Positions 33,271-41,822 of a stretch of 64,000 nt of DNA are shown piece after piece. The DNA lies in contig DXLX01000038.1 in assembly GCA_019414515.1 (NCBI GenBank), positions 5,840 to 69,839 on the forward strand, in the 5' to 3' direction. Positions within the stretch are counted from its first letter, which is position 1. Each line of letters starts with the position of its first letter. A program made the translations under genes and the position numbers. The stretch is from Collinsella sp. GTDB taxonomy: Bacteria; Actinomycetota; Coriobacteriia; Coriobacteriales; Coriobacteriaceae. A model generated the notes under the pieces. It was not told the origin of the DNA. It made no database searches and saw only the letters and a list, made by a program, of their open reading frames with translations.

Positions 33271-33869
33271 TAACGCTCATTCCTTTCGCGAATCTTGCGG
33301 GCACGCTCCCCACGCTGCTTGGCTTTGCGCTTAGCGCGGGCCTCATCACGGGCATTGAGCTCAGCAGTCGCATCGACCTCGCGAGCGGCGGGACTCAAGA
33401 AAATGTAACCGATAAGCGCCAGCACAACACCGACCGTAATGCCGATATCGGCCACATTGAAGACGGGAAAGTCGATGAAGGTGGTGGCAATAAAATCGGT
33501 CACGAAGCCAAAGGCCAAACGATCGATAGCGTTGCCGATAGCACCGCCCGCAACCATCGCCATGCCCACAACCTCAAGATGGGCGAGATGAGGTGCACGA
33601 ACGAGGTACACGGCAATAGCGACAATGACCGCCAGCGCCAGCACGGCAAACGCGATGCCATGCCCCTCGCCCATGCTAAAGGCAGCGCCGATATTGCGGA
33701 CAAACAGGAAGTCGATCACGCCGGGGATGACGGTCACATGCAGTGCATCGCCCACGGCACGAACCGCAAGCTTGGTCAACTGGTCAACAAGCAGCACAAC
33801 CAGCGCCACCCCACCAGCAACACCCAACCGCCAACCCAAAGGCGGCGTCATATCCCCAGTACGACCCAA
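33270..33869 (-). CDS. lspA: Lipoprotein signal peptidase (signal peptidase II)
   Basis: This 199-residue membrane protease cleaves signal peptides of prolipoproteins. It has four spans, FVRNIGAAFSM (the NxGAAFS block) and the two catalytic aspartates in GNAIDRLAFGFVTDF and FNVADIGI. A basic tail of about 40 residues after the last span is longer than usual. A TTG start at 33869 has AGGGG 6 nt before it; ATG at 33851 is the alternative, but its GGGG is too close. A hydrophobic cytosolic or membrane-binding role of the tail is unknown. Confidence 0.92.
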   Translation of the reverse strand: MGRTGDMTPPLGWRLGVAGGVALVVLLVDQLTKLAVRAVGDALHVTVIPGVIDFLFVRNIGAAFSMGEGHGIAFAVLALAVIVAIAVYLVRAPHLAHLEVVGMAMVAGGAIGNAIDRLAFGFVTDFIATTFIDFPVFNVADIGITVGVVLALIGYIFLSPAAREVDATAELNARDEARAKRKAKQRGERARKIRERNER

Positions 33870-33984
33870 ATCAATCCCCTGCCCTCAGAACAATCGGATT
33901 CCGTTGAACGCAATTAACCATCTTATATTGCCATACGCAGAGCGCACGACATATCCACCAACGCAAGCGAAATAACCAGCACAA

Positions 33985-34020
33985 AACGAAAGCGACATTC
34001 CGAAAAACAGAATGCCGCTT
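33985..34020 (-). terminator. Imperfect hairpin, probable terminator upstream of lspA
   Basis: AAGCGACATTC and GAATGCCGCTT pair with one mismatch around CGAAAAACA, followed on the minus strand by TCGTTTTG. It would serve transcripts coming from ileS. Confidence 0.55.
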
Positions 34021-34034
34021 AAATATGACACAGG

Positions 34035-34090
34035 TAGTCGTTGGGGACGTTCTTGTTTGACTAGTCGTTTAAGAACGTCCCCAACGACTA
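34035..34090. repeat. Perfect 20-bp inverted repeat with TTGGGGACGTTCTT arms
   Basis: The arms at 34035-34054 and 34071-34090 are exact complements around a 16-nt loop, GTTTGACTAGTCGTTT. The GTCGTTGGGGACGT core is shared with the palindrome at 62149-62172. With the two neighbouring structures it fills the gap 33870-34266, where I see no gene. Confidence 0.9.
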
Positions 34091-34125
34091 GGTCCATAGA
34101 AACGCCGCATTACCGTCATCAACAG

Positions 34126-34228
34126 CGAAAACGTCCCTAAGCGAGCAAGGTGACGTGAAAGAGGAGGGAAGCGTACTTTGGTACGCGACCGACGATTGAA
34201 CGTCAGATTGCCGCTTAGGAGCGTTTGC
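34126..34228. repeat. Three-tier hairpin element of about 100 bp, possible structured RNA or REP-like repeat
   Basis: The outer arms 34128-34143 and 34212-34226 (AAACGTCCCTAAGCG) pair nearly fully, the middle arms 34145-34156 and 34200-34211 (GCAAGGTGACGT with ACGTCAGATTGC) pair with a few mismatches, and an inner stem GCGTAC-TTTG-GTACGC (34171-34186) is perfect. Purine-rich internal loops (GAAAGAGGAGGGAA and GACCGACGATTGA) lie between the last two. Nothing here codes for protein. Confidence 0.7.
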
Positions 34229-34235
34229 AGCGTCG

Positions 34236-34270
34236 GTAGGTTACGGCGTTCTACGAACGCCGTAACCTAC
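34236..34270. repeat. Perfect 15-bp hairpin covering the ileS stop codon
   Basis: GTAGGTTACGGCGTT and its exact complement flank CTACG. The ileS stop (34267-34269) is inside the stem. No U-tract follows on either side. Confidence 0.85.
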
Positions 34271-37068
34271 AGCGCGTCAGCGCAGCGCTTGCAGATATGT
34301 GCGTGACCGTTGTACTCGCCGACGGTGGTGCGGTAATTCCAGCAACGGTCGCAGCACTCGCCCTCGGCAGCCTCGATGGCAACGGAGAGCTCCTCGCCCT
34401 GGGTCAGCTCAACATCGGAAACGATGTAGAACTCGGCCAGGTCGACCGCCTTGTCGCCGGTCAGCAGCGCGTACATCTCGGCGGGAACGACCGCCTTGAC
34501 GCGGACCTGCTGGCTCTTAGTGAAGGTGCCGACGGAGCGGGCATCCTCAAGGGCCTTGGTCACGGCGCTACGGAGCTCGAGTGAAGCCTCGAGCACGCCC
34601 TCGAACTCATTGGCCTCGTCGACCGTGATAGGCGACTTATACCAATCGAGCAGCGCGGCGTACTTCTGGTGGTCGACGCAGCCGGCAGGCGCGTAGGCCA
34701 TGGCCTCGTCGACGGTGTAGGACAAAATCGGCTGCAGATCGCGCATGAGCATCGAGAAGAGCTCGGCCAGCACGGTCTGGGCGCTGCGGCGCTCGAGCGA
34801 GCCAGGCTTGTCGCAGTACAGGCGGTCCTTCAGGGCGTCGAGGTACACGTTGGAAAGCTCGGTAACCACGAAGTCATAAAGCGCACGGTAAGCGCGCGGG
34901 AACTCGTAGCAAGAGTAAGCGTCGTCGACCTCGGCCTGAACCTGGGTCAGACGGGCAACCATGAGCTTGTCGAGCGGCAGCAGGTCGGCAAAGGCGACAC
35001 CGTCGGTCTCAGGCTCAAACTGGCCCTCGAGCTCGGAAAGCAGGAAGCGCAGCGTGTTGCGGAAACGACGGTAGGCATCGGACGTACGGGCAAGAATCTC
35101 GTGGTCGATGGACACGTCGGAGCTGGTGTCAACGGAAGCAACCCACAGGCGGATGATGTCGGCGCCCATCTCGTCACAGACCTTATTGGGGTCGATGACG
35201 TTGCCGAGCGACTTGGACATCTTGCGGCCCTGGCCGTCGAGCGTGAAGCCCTGCGAGACGACCGCCTTGTAGGGAGCATGGCCGTTGGCGCCCACCGAAG
35301 TGAGCAGCGAGCTCTGGAACCAACCGCGATGCTGGTCGGAGCCCTCGAGGTACACATCCGCCGGATACTCCAGCTCGGGACGGTACTCGCAGACGGCCTT
35401 CCAGGAGACGCCGGAATCCCACCACACGTCGAGGATGTCCTTATCGGCCGTGAGGTGATGGCCGCCGCACTTGGGGCAGACGCAGGCCTCGCCCAGGTAG
35501 CTCTCGGGAGCGTCGGTGAACCAGGCGTCGGAGCCCTTCTCGTGGAAGAGCTTGATGACGGCGTCGAGCGTAGCGTCGTTCATGACCTTCTCGCCGCAGT
35601 CGGCACAGGTGTAGCTGGGGATAGGCACGCCCCAGTTGCGCTGACGGCTGATGCACCAGTCGGGACGCTGCTCAACCATGGCGCCGATGCGGTTGGCGGC
35701 GTGAGCCGGATACCACTTGACGTTCTCGCGAACCTCCTTACCAGCCTGCTCGCGCAAACCAGTCTTGTCCATCGAGACAAACCACTGGTCGGTAGCACGG
35801 AAGAGCACCGGGTGCTTGCAGCGCCAGCAGTGCGGATAGCTGTGCGTGATCTTCTTCTCGAGGACCAGGGTGCCGCGCTCGCGCAGGAACTCGATGATGT
35901 GCGGGTTGGCCTCGTCGGTATCCATGCCGCTGAAGGGGCCGCCGGTGCCAAACTCCTCGCCGGTGTAGAACTTGCCGTCGTCATCGACCGGCATGCAAAT
36001 GTCGGTGATGCCCTCCTTGAGGCAGGCGAAGTAGTCGTCGACGCCGTGACCGGGCGAGTTGTGGACGATACCGGTACCGTCATCGACACCGACGTAATCG
36101 GCCAACAGCGCAACGCCCTCGACACCGTCAAAGATCGGCTGCTTATAGTGAATGTGATGGAAGGTCTCGGCGGGAACCACATAGGGCTTGCCGTCGACCA
36201 CAACCGGGGTGTACTCCCAGCCAAACTCCTCGCAGCACTTGGGAGCTAGGTCCTCGAGCATGACCTCGGCGCGGCCGTCGTGCTCAACGGCGACGTAGGC
36301 GGCACCGGGCTTGAGAGAAACTGCCTGGTCGGAGGGGATGGTCCACGGCGTGGTCGTCCAGATGATAAAGTCAACCGGGCCGTCGAAGTTCTCGAGGCCG
36401 GCGGGCTTGGAGGTCATCTCAAAGCGCACGAAGATGGACGGGCTCGTCTCGTCGGAGTACTCAATCTCGGCCTCAGCAAGTGCGGTATGGCAGTGCTTGC
36501 ACCAGTGGACGGGCTTGTGACCGCGATAGATCATGCCCTTGTCGAACATGGCCTTGAAAACATCGATGTCGGCGGCGTCATGCTGGTGATAGAGCGTCAG
36601 ATAGGGGTTGTCCCAATCGCCGAGCACGCCCAGGCGACGGAAGCCGGCCTTCTGCAGCTCGATGTTCTCGACAGCGAACTTATTGCAAAGCTCACGGATC
36701 TTAGCCGTGGAGGTCTGGTTGAACTTCTCGGTGCCGAGCTTCTCCTCGACCTTATGCTCGATCGGCTGGCCATGGCAGTCCCAACCGGGAACATAGGGAA
36801 CCTCATAGCCCTGCATCATCCAGTAACGGTTGATCATGTCCTTGGAGATCTTGTTCATGGCATGGCCGATGTGAATCGGGCCGTTGGCGTACGGAGGACC
36901 GTCGTGCAGCACGAACTTCTTGTGACCCTCGTTCTTCTTCAGAACCTGCTCGTAGACCTTGTTGTCCTGCCAGTCCTTGAGTCGCTTGGGCTCGGACTTG
37001 GAAAGACCGGCACGCATGGGAAAACCGGTCTTGGGCAGATTCATCGTCTGCTTGTACTCGTTTGCCAC
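34267..37068 (-). CDS. ileS: Isoleucyl-tRNA synthetase
   Basis: This 933-residue class I synthetase charges tRNA-Ile. It has the HIGH motif in GPIHIGHAMNKISKD near 65, a CP1 editing domain (GTGIVHNSPGHGVDDY), KMSKS in GRKMSKSLGNVIDP near 610 and C-terminal zinc ligands in CCDRCWNYRTT and CKRC. It is complete and of normal length. The upstream T-box leader at 37108-37415 regulates it by sensing uncharged tRNA-Ile. Confidence 0.97.
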   Translation of the reverse strand: MANEYKQTMNLPKTGFPMRAGLSKSEPKRLKDWQDNKVYEQVLKKNEGHKKFVLHDGPPYANGPIHIGHAMNKISKDMINRYWMMQGYEVPYVPGWDCHGQPIEHKVEEKLGTEKFNQTSTAKIRELCNKFAVENIELQKAGFRRLGVLGDWDNPYLTLYHQHDAADIDVFKAMFDKGMIYRGHKPVHWCKHCHTALAEAEIEYSDETSPSIFVRFEMTSKPAGLENFDGPVDFIIWTTTPWTIPSDQAVSLKPGAAYVAVEHDGRAEVMLEDLAPKCCEEFGWEYTPVVVDGKPYVVPAETFHHIHYKQPIFDGVEGVALLADYVGVDDGTGIVHNSPGHGVDDYFACLKEGITDICMPVDDDGKFYTGEEFGTGGPFSGMDTDEANPHIIEFLRERGTLVLEKKITHSYPHCWRCKHPVLFRATDQWFVSMDKTGLREQAGKEVRENVKWYPAHAANRIGAMVEQRPDWCISRQRNWGVPIPSYTCADCGEKVMNDATLDAVIKLFHEKGSDAWFTDAPESYLGEACVCPKCGGHHLTADKDILDVWWDSGVSWKAVCEYRPELEYPADVYLEGSDQHRGWFQSSLLTSVGANGHAPYKAVVSQGFTLDGQGRKMSKSLGNVIDPNKVCDEMGADIIRLWVASVDTSSDVSIDHEILARTSDAYRRFRNTLRFLLSELEGQFEPETDGVAFADLLPLDKLMVARLTQVQAEVDDAYSCYEFPRAYRALYDFVVTELSNVYLDALKDRLYCDKPGSLERRSAQTVLAELFSMLMRDLQPILSYTVDEAMAYAPAGCVDHQKYAALLDWYKSPITVDEANEFEGVLEASLELRSAVTKALEDARSVGTFTKSQQVRVKAVVPAEMYALLTGDKAVDLAEFYIVSDVELTQGEELSVAIEAAEGECCDRCWNYRTTVGEYNGHAHICKRCADAL

Positions 37069-37107
37069 GGTACCCCTTTCATGTCATGGGCGCACACGCC
37101 CGTTGGG

Positions 37108-37415
37108 CACCAAAAAAGCGCCCGTCCCTACAAGCTGGGACGAAGCGCCACAAAACGGGCTATACGCCCGTAAAAGCTCTTCGTTTAACCACCCAGCTTA
37201 GATGCCCTCGCCCGCGTATTCGCGCGCTCGCATCCGTTACTCGGCTGGCCTGTATCGACGACCATCTCGGCGATATCTACTAAGACGTGCCTGCGCGGCA
37301 CGTCCGTTGGGACCGCAGCTCCGGGGTGATTTTCATCGGTCGCATGCACGGGTTCTCAGCGCTCCCCGCTCTCTGTGGCATGCGGACGGCCGACTACTCG
37401 TCCCCATCAACGCTT
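37108..37415 (-). promoter_or_regulatory. T-box riboswitch of ileS (tRNA-Ile sensing)
   Basis: On the minus strand the leader contains GAGTAGTC at the base of stem I, AGAGAGCGGGGAGC, the specifier loop GAAAATCACC (ATC codon at 37328-37330, for isoleucine) and the T-box sequence TGGGTGGTTAAACG (37182-37195). A terminator follows: GCGCTTCGTCCC paired with GGGACGGGCGC and TTTTTT, at 37111-37149. Uncharged tRNA-Ile is expected to stabilise the antiterminator and turn on ileS. About 140 bp between the leader and the plus-strand dehydrogenase gene hold no other gene. Confidence 0.9.
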
Positions 37416-37554
37416 ATGCGGAGTATGCTAGCACGTTCCGCGCCGGCGAAAAACCCTCAACACTGGTTTCATACGTAAGAAATTTCTCGTGGTCGTTAGC
37501 CTTCTCTAGGAGCAAAATACCTGAAAGCACTTTAACTAACGAAAGAAGGCTGCC

Positions 37555-38637
37555 ATGCGCACAATCGGAATGAGCGACTACACCGTCGGCGAGGATTGCT
37601 TTACCGAGCTGCCCGCCGCACTGGCGGAGTACGGCGCGAAGAAAGTCGCCATCATTGGTGGCAAGCGAGCCCTAGCTGCGGCGCTGCCGGGCATCGAGGC
37701 GGCGCTTGAAGGTACCGACGTCGAGATTCTGGAGACGCGCGTCTACGGCACCAACAGTACGCGCGCCAATATCGCCAAGGTCGTGAACTCCCCCGCTTGC
37801 CAGCAGGCAGACGTGCTTATCGCCTGTGGCGGCGGCAAGGCACTCGACACCGTCAAGACAGCGGCAATCGAGCTCAAGAAGATTGTCTTTACGGTGCCGA
37901 CGATTTGCTCTAACTGTTCCGCCGCGACCGCCATTGCCGTCGTCTACAACGACGATGGATCGCTCGAGGGCTATTCGTACCCCAACCGACCGGCGCACAT
38001 CTTCATCAATCCCAAGATCATCGCCGAGGCTCCGGCGGAGTACTTCTGGGCCGGCGTGGGCGACGCCCTGTCCAAGCAGCCCGAAGTCGAGTACGCCACG
38101 AGCGCCGGCGACCTGGAGCACACCGCCGGCCTTGGCCTGGCTCTTGCCCACACCTGTTCCGAGCCGCTGTTTACCTACGGTGTTCAGGGTCTTGAGGACG
38201 TTCGTCAGAATCTGTCGAGCGAGGCCGTCAAGCAGATCGCGCTCGACATCGTGGTCAACACGGGCTATGTCTCGAACCTGACCAACCAGAACGATTACTA
38301 CTACAACTCGAGCGTGGCGCACGCGTTCTACAACGCCGCCTGCAGCATTCCGCGTGAGGGCACCTACCTGCACGGCGAAGTCGTAAGCCTGGGCGTGCTG
38401 GTGTTGTTCGCCTACACGGGCGACACCGAGAACCTTAAGCGCTATGCTGACTTCAACAAGCAGATGGGGCTGCCCGTAACGCTTGAGCAGGTCGGGCTTT
38501 CCGAGACCGATATCCCTGCCCTGTGCGAGCACGCGCACGCCACCAACGAGTGGAAGCAAGGCAACCCGGAGCCCTTCACCGACGAAAAATTCGCCGCCGC
38601 CATCAAGGCCGCCAACGCCTACGGCCACACGCTCTAG
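37555..38637 (+). CDS. Iron-containing alcohol dehydrogenase, glycerol-dehydrogenase-like
   Basis: This 360-residue NAD(P)-dependent enzyme is of the iron/zinc ADH superfamily. It has a nucleotide-binding CGGGKALDTVKTAA near 95 and TVPTICSNCSAATAIAVVY near 120, both close to GldA. The metal ligands are likely the aspartate in GVGDALSK (about 170) and histidines in SSVAHAFYNA (about 255) and YLHGEVVSLGV (about 275). Glycerol dehydrogenase or a hydroxyketone reductase is likely, but the substrate is not certain. AAGAAGG lies before the ATG. Single gene, plus strand, with its own terminator. Confidence 0.85.
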   Translation: MRTIGMSDYTVGEDCFTELPAALAEYGAKKVAIIGGKRALAAALPGIEAALEGTDVEILETRVYGTNSTRANIAKVVNSPACQQADVLIACGGGKALDTVKTAAIELKKIVFTVPTICSNCSAATAIAVVYNDDGSLEGYSYPNRPAHIFINPKIIAEAPAEYFWAGVGDALSKQPEVEYATSAGDLEHTAGLGLALAHTCSEPLFTYGVQGLEDVRQNLSSEAVKQIALDIVVNTGYVSNLTNQNDYYYNSSVAHAFYNAACSIPREGTYLHGEVVSLGVLVLFAYTGDTENLKRYADFNKQMGLPVTLEQVGLSETDIPALCEHAHATNEWKQGNPEPFTDEKFAAAIKAANAYGHTL

Positions 38638-38645
38638 ACCCAGGC

Positions 38646-38690
38646 CAAAACCACCACAAGGGAGCAGCACCTTTGTGGTGGTTTTTTATT
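38646..38690 (+). terminator. Terminator after dehydrogenase, CCACCACAAAGG family
   Basis: AAAACCACCACAA and TTGTGGTGGTTTTTT pair, with a GGGAGCAGCACC loop. The stop codon of the converging DUF523 gene (38686-38688) lies in the U-tract. The stem matches the terminator at 30825-30870. Confidence 0.9.
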
Positions 38691-39141
38691 GCTCCAGCAT
38701 GCTGGGGTCGAACTCGCTAGCCGGGATCACGCGATAACCGTGGCGGAGCAGTAAATCAACGAAGACGCCGTTGCCCGCCGTAAGGGTGCCGCTGAATGTT
38801 CCGTCGTAGATGCGACCCGCGCCGCACGAGGGACTACGGTCCTGCAGGATGCACGCGGCGATCTCTTCCGGCCCGCCCGCCTGCTCGCACATATCGAGCG
38901 CTCGTTGGGCACCCAGGCGAAATTCGCGATCGACCGATATGCCCTCGCAGGTACGAACCTCTCCGTTCACAATCTCGGACGGCTTGCGCGGCGTGGGCAG
39001 GCCCCCAAAGACCTCAGGGCACACCAAGAGGACCTCGGTCCCTGTACGCTCGCAGGCCTCGACCAACTCGCGATGGTAGTTGTCGAGCCCGTTATACTTG
39101 CAGCTCTCGCCCATCAAGCAGGCGCTCACCACGATCTTCAT
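38686..39141 (-). CDS. DUF523-family protein
   Basis: This 151-residue cysteine-rich protein has SACLMGESCKYNG at the start, PEVFGGLPTPR near 45 and SPSCGAGRIYDG near 105. These cysteine-glycine blocks are typical of DUF523, whose role is unknown; iron-sulfur or metal binding is possible. ATG at 39141 (MKIVVSACLMG) has GAGAGGG upstream. It ends inside the converging dehydrogenase terminator. Confidence 0.85.
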   Translation of the reverse strand: MKIVVSACLMGESCKYNGLDNYHRELVEACERTGTEVLLVCPEVFGGLPTPRKPSEIVNGEVRTCEGISVDREFRLGAQRALDMCEQAGGPEEIAACILQDRSPSCGAGRIYDGTFSGTLTAGNGVFVDLLLRHGYRVIPASEFDPSMLEQ

Positions 39142-39156
39142 TTCCATCCCTCTCAA

Positions 39157-39196
39157 GCAAAACGCCCCATTTGAGAAAGCTGCTCAAATGGGGCGT
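39157..39196 (-). terminator. Terminator of ftsH
   Basis: CGCCCCATTTGAG and CTCAAATGGGGCG form a perfect 13-bp stem around AAAGCTG, followed on the minus strand by TTTTGCTTG. Confidence 0.85.
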
Positions 39197-39222
39197 CGGC
39201 GTTTACTGGCTCGGCCGCGGCT

Positions 39223-41115
39223 TTACTGCTGCTTGGGCATCAGCGGATTCTCGCGCGTGAGGAGGTTCATGAACTCCTCGCCCGTGATGGTCTCCTTCTT
39301 ATACAGATAACGAGCCAGCTCGTGGAGCTTAAACTTGTTCTCCTTCAGAATCTGCAAAGCGCGGTCGTGCGCATCCTCGATCAGCTTGGCGACAATCGCG
39401 TCCACGCGCTCGGCCGTACCAGGGGCGCAGGTGAGCGACGTGTCCTGATTGAGATACGCGTTCTGCACGGTACCGAGCGCCATCATGCCAAACTCGTCGG
39501 ACATACCAAAGCGCGTCACCATATTACGGGCGAGCTTGGTGGCCTGCTCGATGTCGTTGGCGGCGCCGGTCGTCATCTCTCCAAAGATGAGCTCCTCGGC
39601 TGCGCGGCCACCGCAATAGACAGCGAGCTTGTCCAAGACCTCCTGGCGCGTCGTCAGGAAGCGCTCGTCCTCCTCGACCTGCATGGTATAACCAAGAGCA
39701 CCGCTCGTGCGCGGCACGATGGTGATCTTCGTGACCGGCGCAGAGCCCTTCTGGCGAGCGGCAACGATGGCATGGCCGATCTCGTGATAAGAAACGACCT
39801 GCTTCTCGTGGTCGGACAGCACCGTGGACTTACGCTGTTGGCCGGCAATGACGACCTCCACCGACTCCTCGAAGTCGTCCTGGGTTGCACGCTTGCGACC
39901 CTCGCGAACGGCGCGCAGGGCGCCCTCGTTGATGATATTGGCCAGGTCGGCGCCCGAGGCACCGGGCGTGGCGCGGGCAATCGCGGTCAGGTCGATCGGC
40001 GGCTCGGTCTTCACGCTCTTGGCATGCAGCTCGAGGATGTTCTTGCGGCCGGTCAGATCGGGCAGCTCGACGGGGATGCGGCGGTCAAAACGACCGGGGC
40101 GCAGTAGAGCGGGATCGAGACTGTCGGGGCGGTTGGTTGCGGCAAGGACAACGATACCCTTATGGTTATCGAAGCCATCCATCTCGGTCAGCAACTGATT
40201 GAGCGTCTGCTCGCGCTCGTCGTTGCCGCTAAAGCCGCCGCCATCGCGCTTCTTACCGATGGTATCGATCTCATCGATAAAGACGATACACGGTGCCTTT
40301 TCCTTGGCCTGCTTAAACAGGTCACGAACCTTAGCAGCGCCGCGACCGACAAACATCTCAACGAACTCAGAGCCCGAAATGCTAAAGAACGGAACACCGG
40401 CCTCGCCGGCAACAGCCTTGGCAAGCAGGGTCTTACCGGTACCCGGAGGGCCAACAAGGAGAGCACCACGCGGCAGCTTGGCGCCGATCTCCTCGTAGCG
40501 CTGCGGCTTCTCCAGAAAGTCGACGACCTCCTTGAGAGACTCCTTGGCCTCTTCCTGACCGGCGACGTCCTTAAAGGTCACGCCCACGTCCTTGGAGGCG
40601 ATCACGCGCGCGCCGGACTTACCCAGTCCGCCGCCGCCAAAACCGCCGCCGCCAAAGTTCATCGACGGGCCGTCATCGCCCATAGCCTTCTTCATGCGGC
40701 GGTTGAGCCACCAACCGATGAGGAAGAAAATCGCCATGGGAAGAATGAGTGTGAGCAGGTAGTAGGTCATCAAACCCGAGTTTTTATCGGGAACGACCGA
40801 CTCCAGCGAAGCGCCAGACTCAAGCACGCGATCGGTAAAGCCCGCGTCATTCGGCACACCGGTCGTCTTGTAGGCGATGTTCTCGTCCTCGCCCTTCTTG
40901 GTGTAATAAATCGAGTAATCGTCCGTGTTGTACTCGACCTTGTCGACGCTCTTCTTATCGAGCGCTTTGACAAACGTCGAGTAATCGGTCTTCGTAATCT
41001 GCTGCGTGTGACCGATGTTGGGGAACAGAACGGTCGAGAGCACGAGGTAGACGACGAAGGCGATGAGCACGTAGAGAATCATATTCCGTCTACGTTTGTT
41101 GTCATCCATCTCCAT
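39223..41115 (-). CDS. ftsH: ATP-dependent zinc metalloprotease FtsH
   Basis: This membrane protease of about 630 residues degrades damaged or regulatory membrane and cytosolic proteins. Two spans flank an extracellular domain (MILYVLIAFVVYLVLSTVL and MTYYLLTLILPMAIFFLIGW). The AAA domain has Walker A GPPGTGKT, Walker B CIVFIDEIDTIG and the second region of homology at TNRPDSLDPALLRPGRFD. The zinc site is HEIGH in SYHEIGHAIVAAR. The start is uncertain: ATG at 41115 has GGAG 9 nt upstream, while ATG 41130 has none. Confidence 0.95.
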   Translation of the reverse strand: MEMDDNKRRRNMILYVLIAFVVYLVLSTVLFPNIGHTQQITKTDYSTFVKALDKKSVDKVEYNTDDYSIYYTKKGEDENIAYKTTGVPNDAGFTDRVLESGASLESVVPDKNSGLMTYYLLTLILPMAIFFLIGWWLNRRMKKAMGDDGPSMNFGGGGFGGGGLGKSGARVIASKDVGVTFKDVAGQEEAKESLKEVVDFLEKPQRYEEIGAKLPRGALLVGPPGTGKTLLAKAVAGEAGVPFFSISGSEFVEMFVGRGAAKVRDLFKQAKEKAPCIVFIDEIDTIGKKRDGGGFSGNDEREQTLNQLLTEMDGFDNHKGIVVLAATNRPDSLDPALLRPGRFDRRIPVELPDLTGRKNILELHAKSVKTEPPIDLTAIARATPGASGADLANIINEGALRAVREGRKRATQDDFEESVEVVIAGQQRKSTVLSDHEKQVVSYHEIGHAIVAARQKGSAPVTKITIVPRTSGALGYTMQVEEDERFLTTRQEVLDKLAVYCGGRAAEELIFGEMTTGAANDIEQATKLARNMVTRFGMSDEFGMMALGTVQNAYLNQDTSLTCAPGTAERVDAIVAKLIEDAHDRALQILKENKFKLHELARYLYKKETITGEEFMNLLTRENPLMPKQQ

Positions 41116-41207
41116 CTGCTTGAACTCCATCTACTGGGGTTGATAATGCTTTCTAGAATACCCAACCCGGACGGCGATAAACCGACGCCGGGCACGAAAG
41201 GACAGAG

Positions 41208-41693
41208 ATGGCATCACTGTAAGTCGGCAAGGTTCAAATCTATACAGGCGACGGCAAGGGCAAGACGACGGCTGCGCTGGGGCTCGCGCTGCGCGCGACG
41301 GGCTACGGGCTCGACGTTCTTAGGCTGCAGTTTGCCAAGAAACTGCACTGCGCCGAACACGATGCCGCGCCGCGCCTGGGGCTGCGCATCGTACAAGCTG
41401 ACCGCGACACGCCCGAGGCTTGCGCCGCACAGATCATGGAGCTCGCATGCGAGCAGATATCACAGGTCGACGTTCTGATTTTGGACGAACTCGGCGAGGC
41501 CATGCGCCGCGGCTTCGTGACACGCGAGGATGTCGAAGCGCTGATCGCGATAAAGCCCGCCACCACGGAACTCGTGCTCACCGGCCGCGGGCTGCTGCCG
41601 TTGGCCGACCTCGCGGACTTAGTCACCGAAATACGTCCCATCAAACACTACTTCGACGAAGGCCTCCTAGCCCGCCAAGGCATCGAATACTAA
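41208..41693 (+). pseudogene. cobO: Cob(I)alamin adenosyltransferase (CobO/BtuR type) interrupted by an early stop
   Basis: The frame from GTC 41223 to the stop at 41691 encodes a full BtuR/CobO-type enzyme that adenosylates cobalamin: VGKVQIYTGDGKGKTTAALG (P-loop), VDVLILDELGEAMRRG, LTGRGLLPLADLADLVTEI and RPIKHYFDEGLLARQGIEY. The only ATG with a ribosome site (GAAAGGACAG at 41208) gives MASL, then TAA at 41220-41222. No ATG, GTG or TTG follows before the P-loop. The next in-frame ATG is at 41436, after it. Either a nonsense mutation at codon 5, a sequencing error, or an atypical start. No cobalamin riboswitch is seen. Confidence 0.8.
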
Positions 41694-41730
41694 TTGATTC
41701 GTTTTCCGCCAACACCTACAGCTCATAAGG

Positions 41731-41799
41731 AAGTTGCGGTGGAATAGTACTTGTTTGACGGTCCGCAAGGGCTTTTCAGGAACTATTTCACCGCAACTT
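41731..41799. repeat. Inverted repeat with TTGCGGTGAAATAG arms, copy 2
   Basis: AAGTTGCGGTGGAATAGT (41731-41748) and ACTATTTCACCGCAACTT (41782-41799) pair with one G-T wobble around a 33-nt loop. Same arm core as 7443-7513. It lies between converging cobalamin and MATE genes and may end both transcripts. Confidence 0.85.
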
Positions 41800-41822
41800 A
41801 TCAGGGGTATCTGACGGATGAG

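Noticed and set aside
37202..37573. Plus-strand open frames between ileS and the dehydrogenase
   Set aside because: They cover the T-box leader, which is read on the other strand, and have no conserved protein features.
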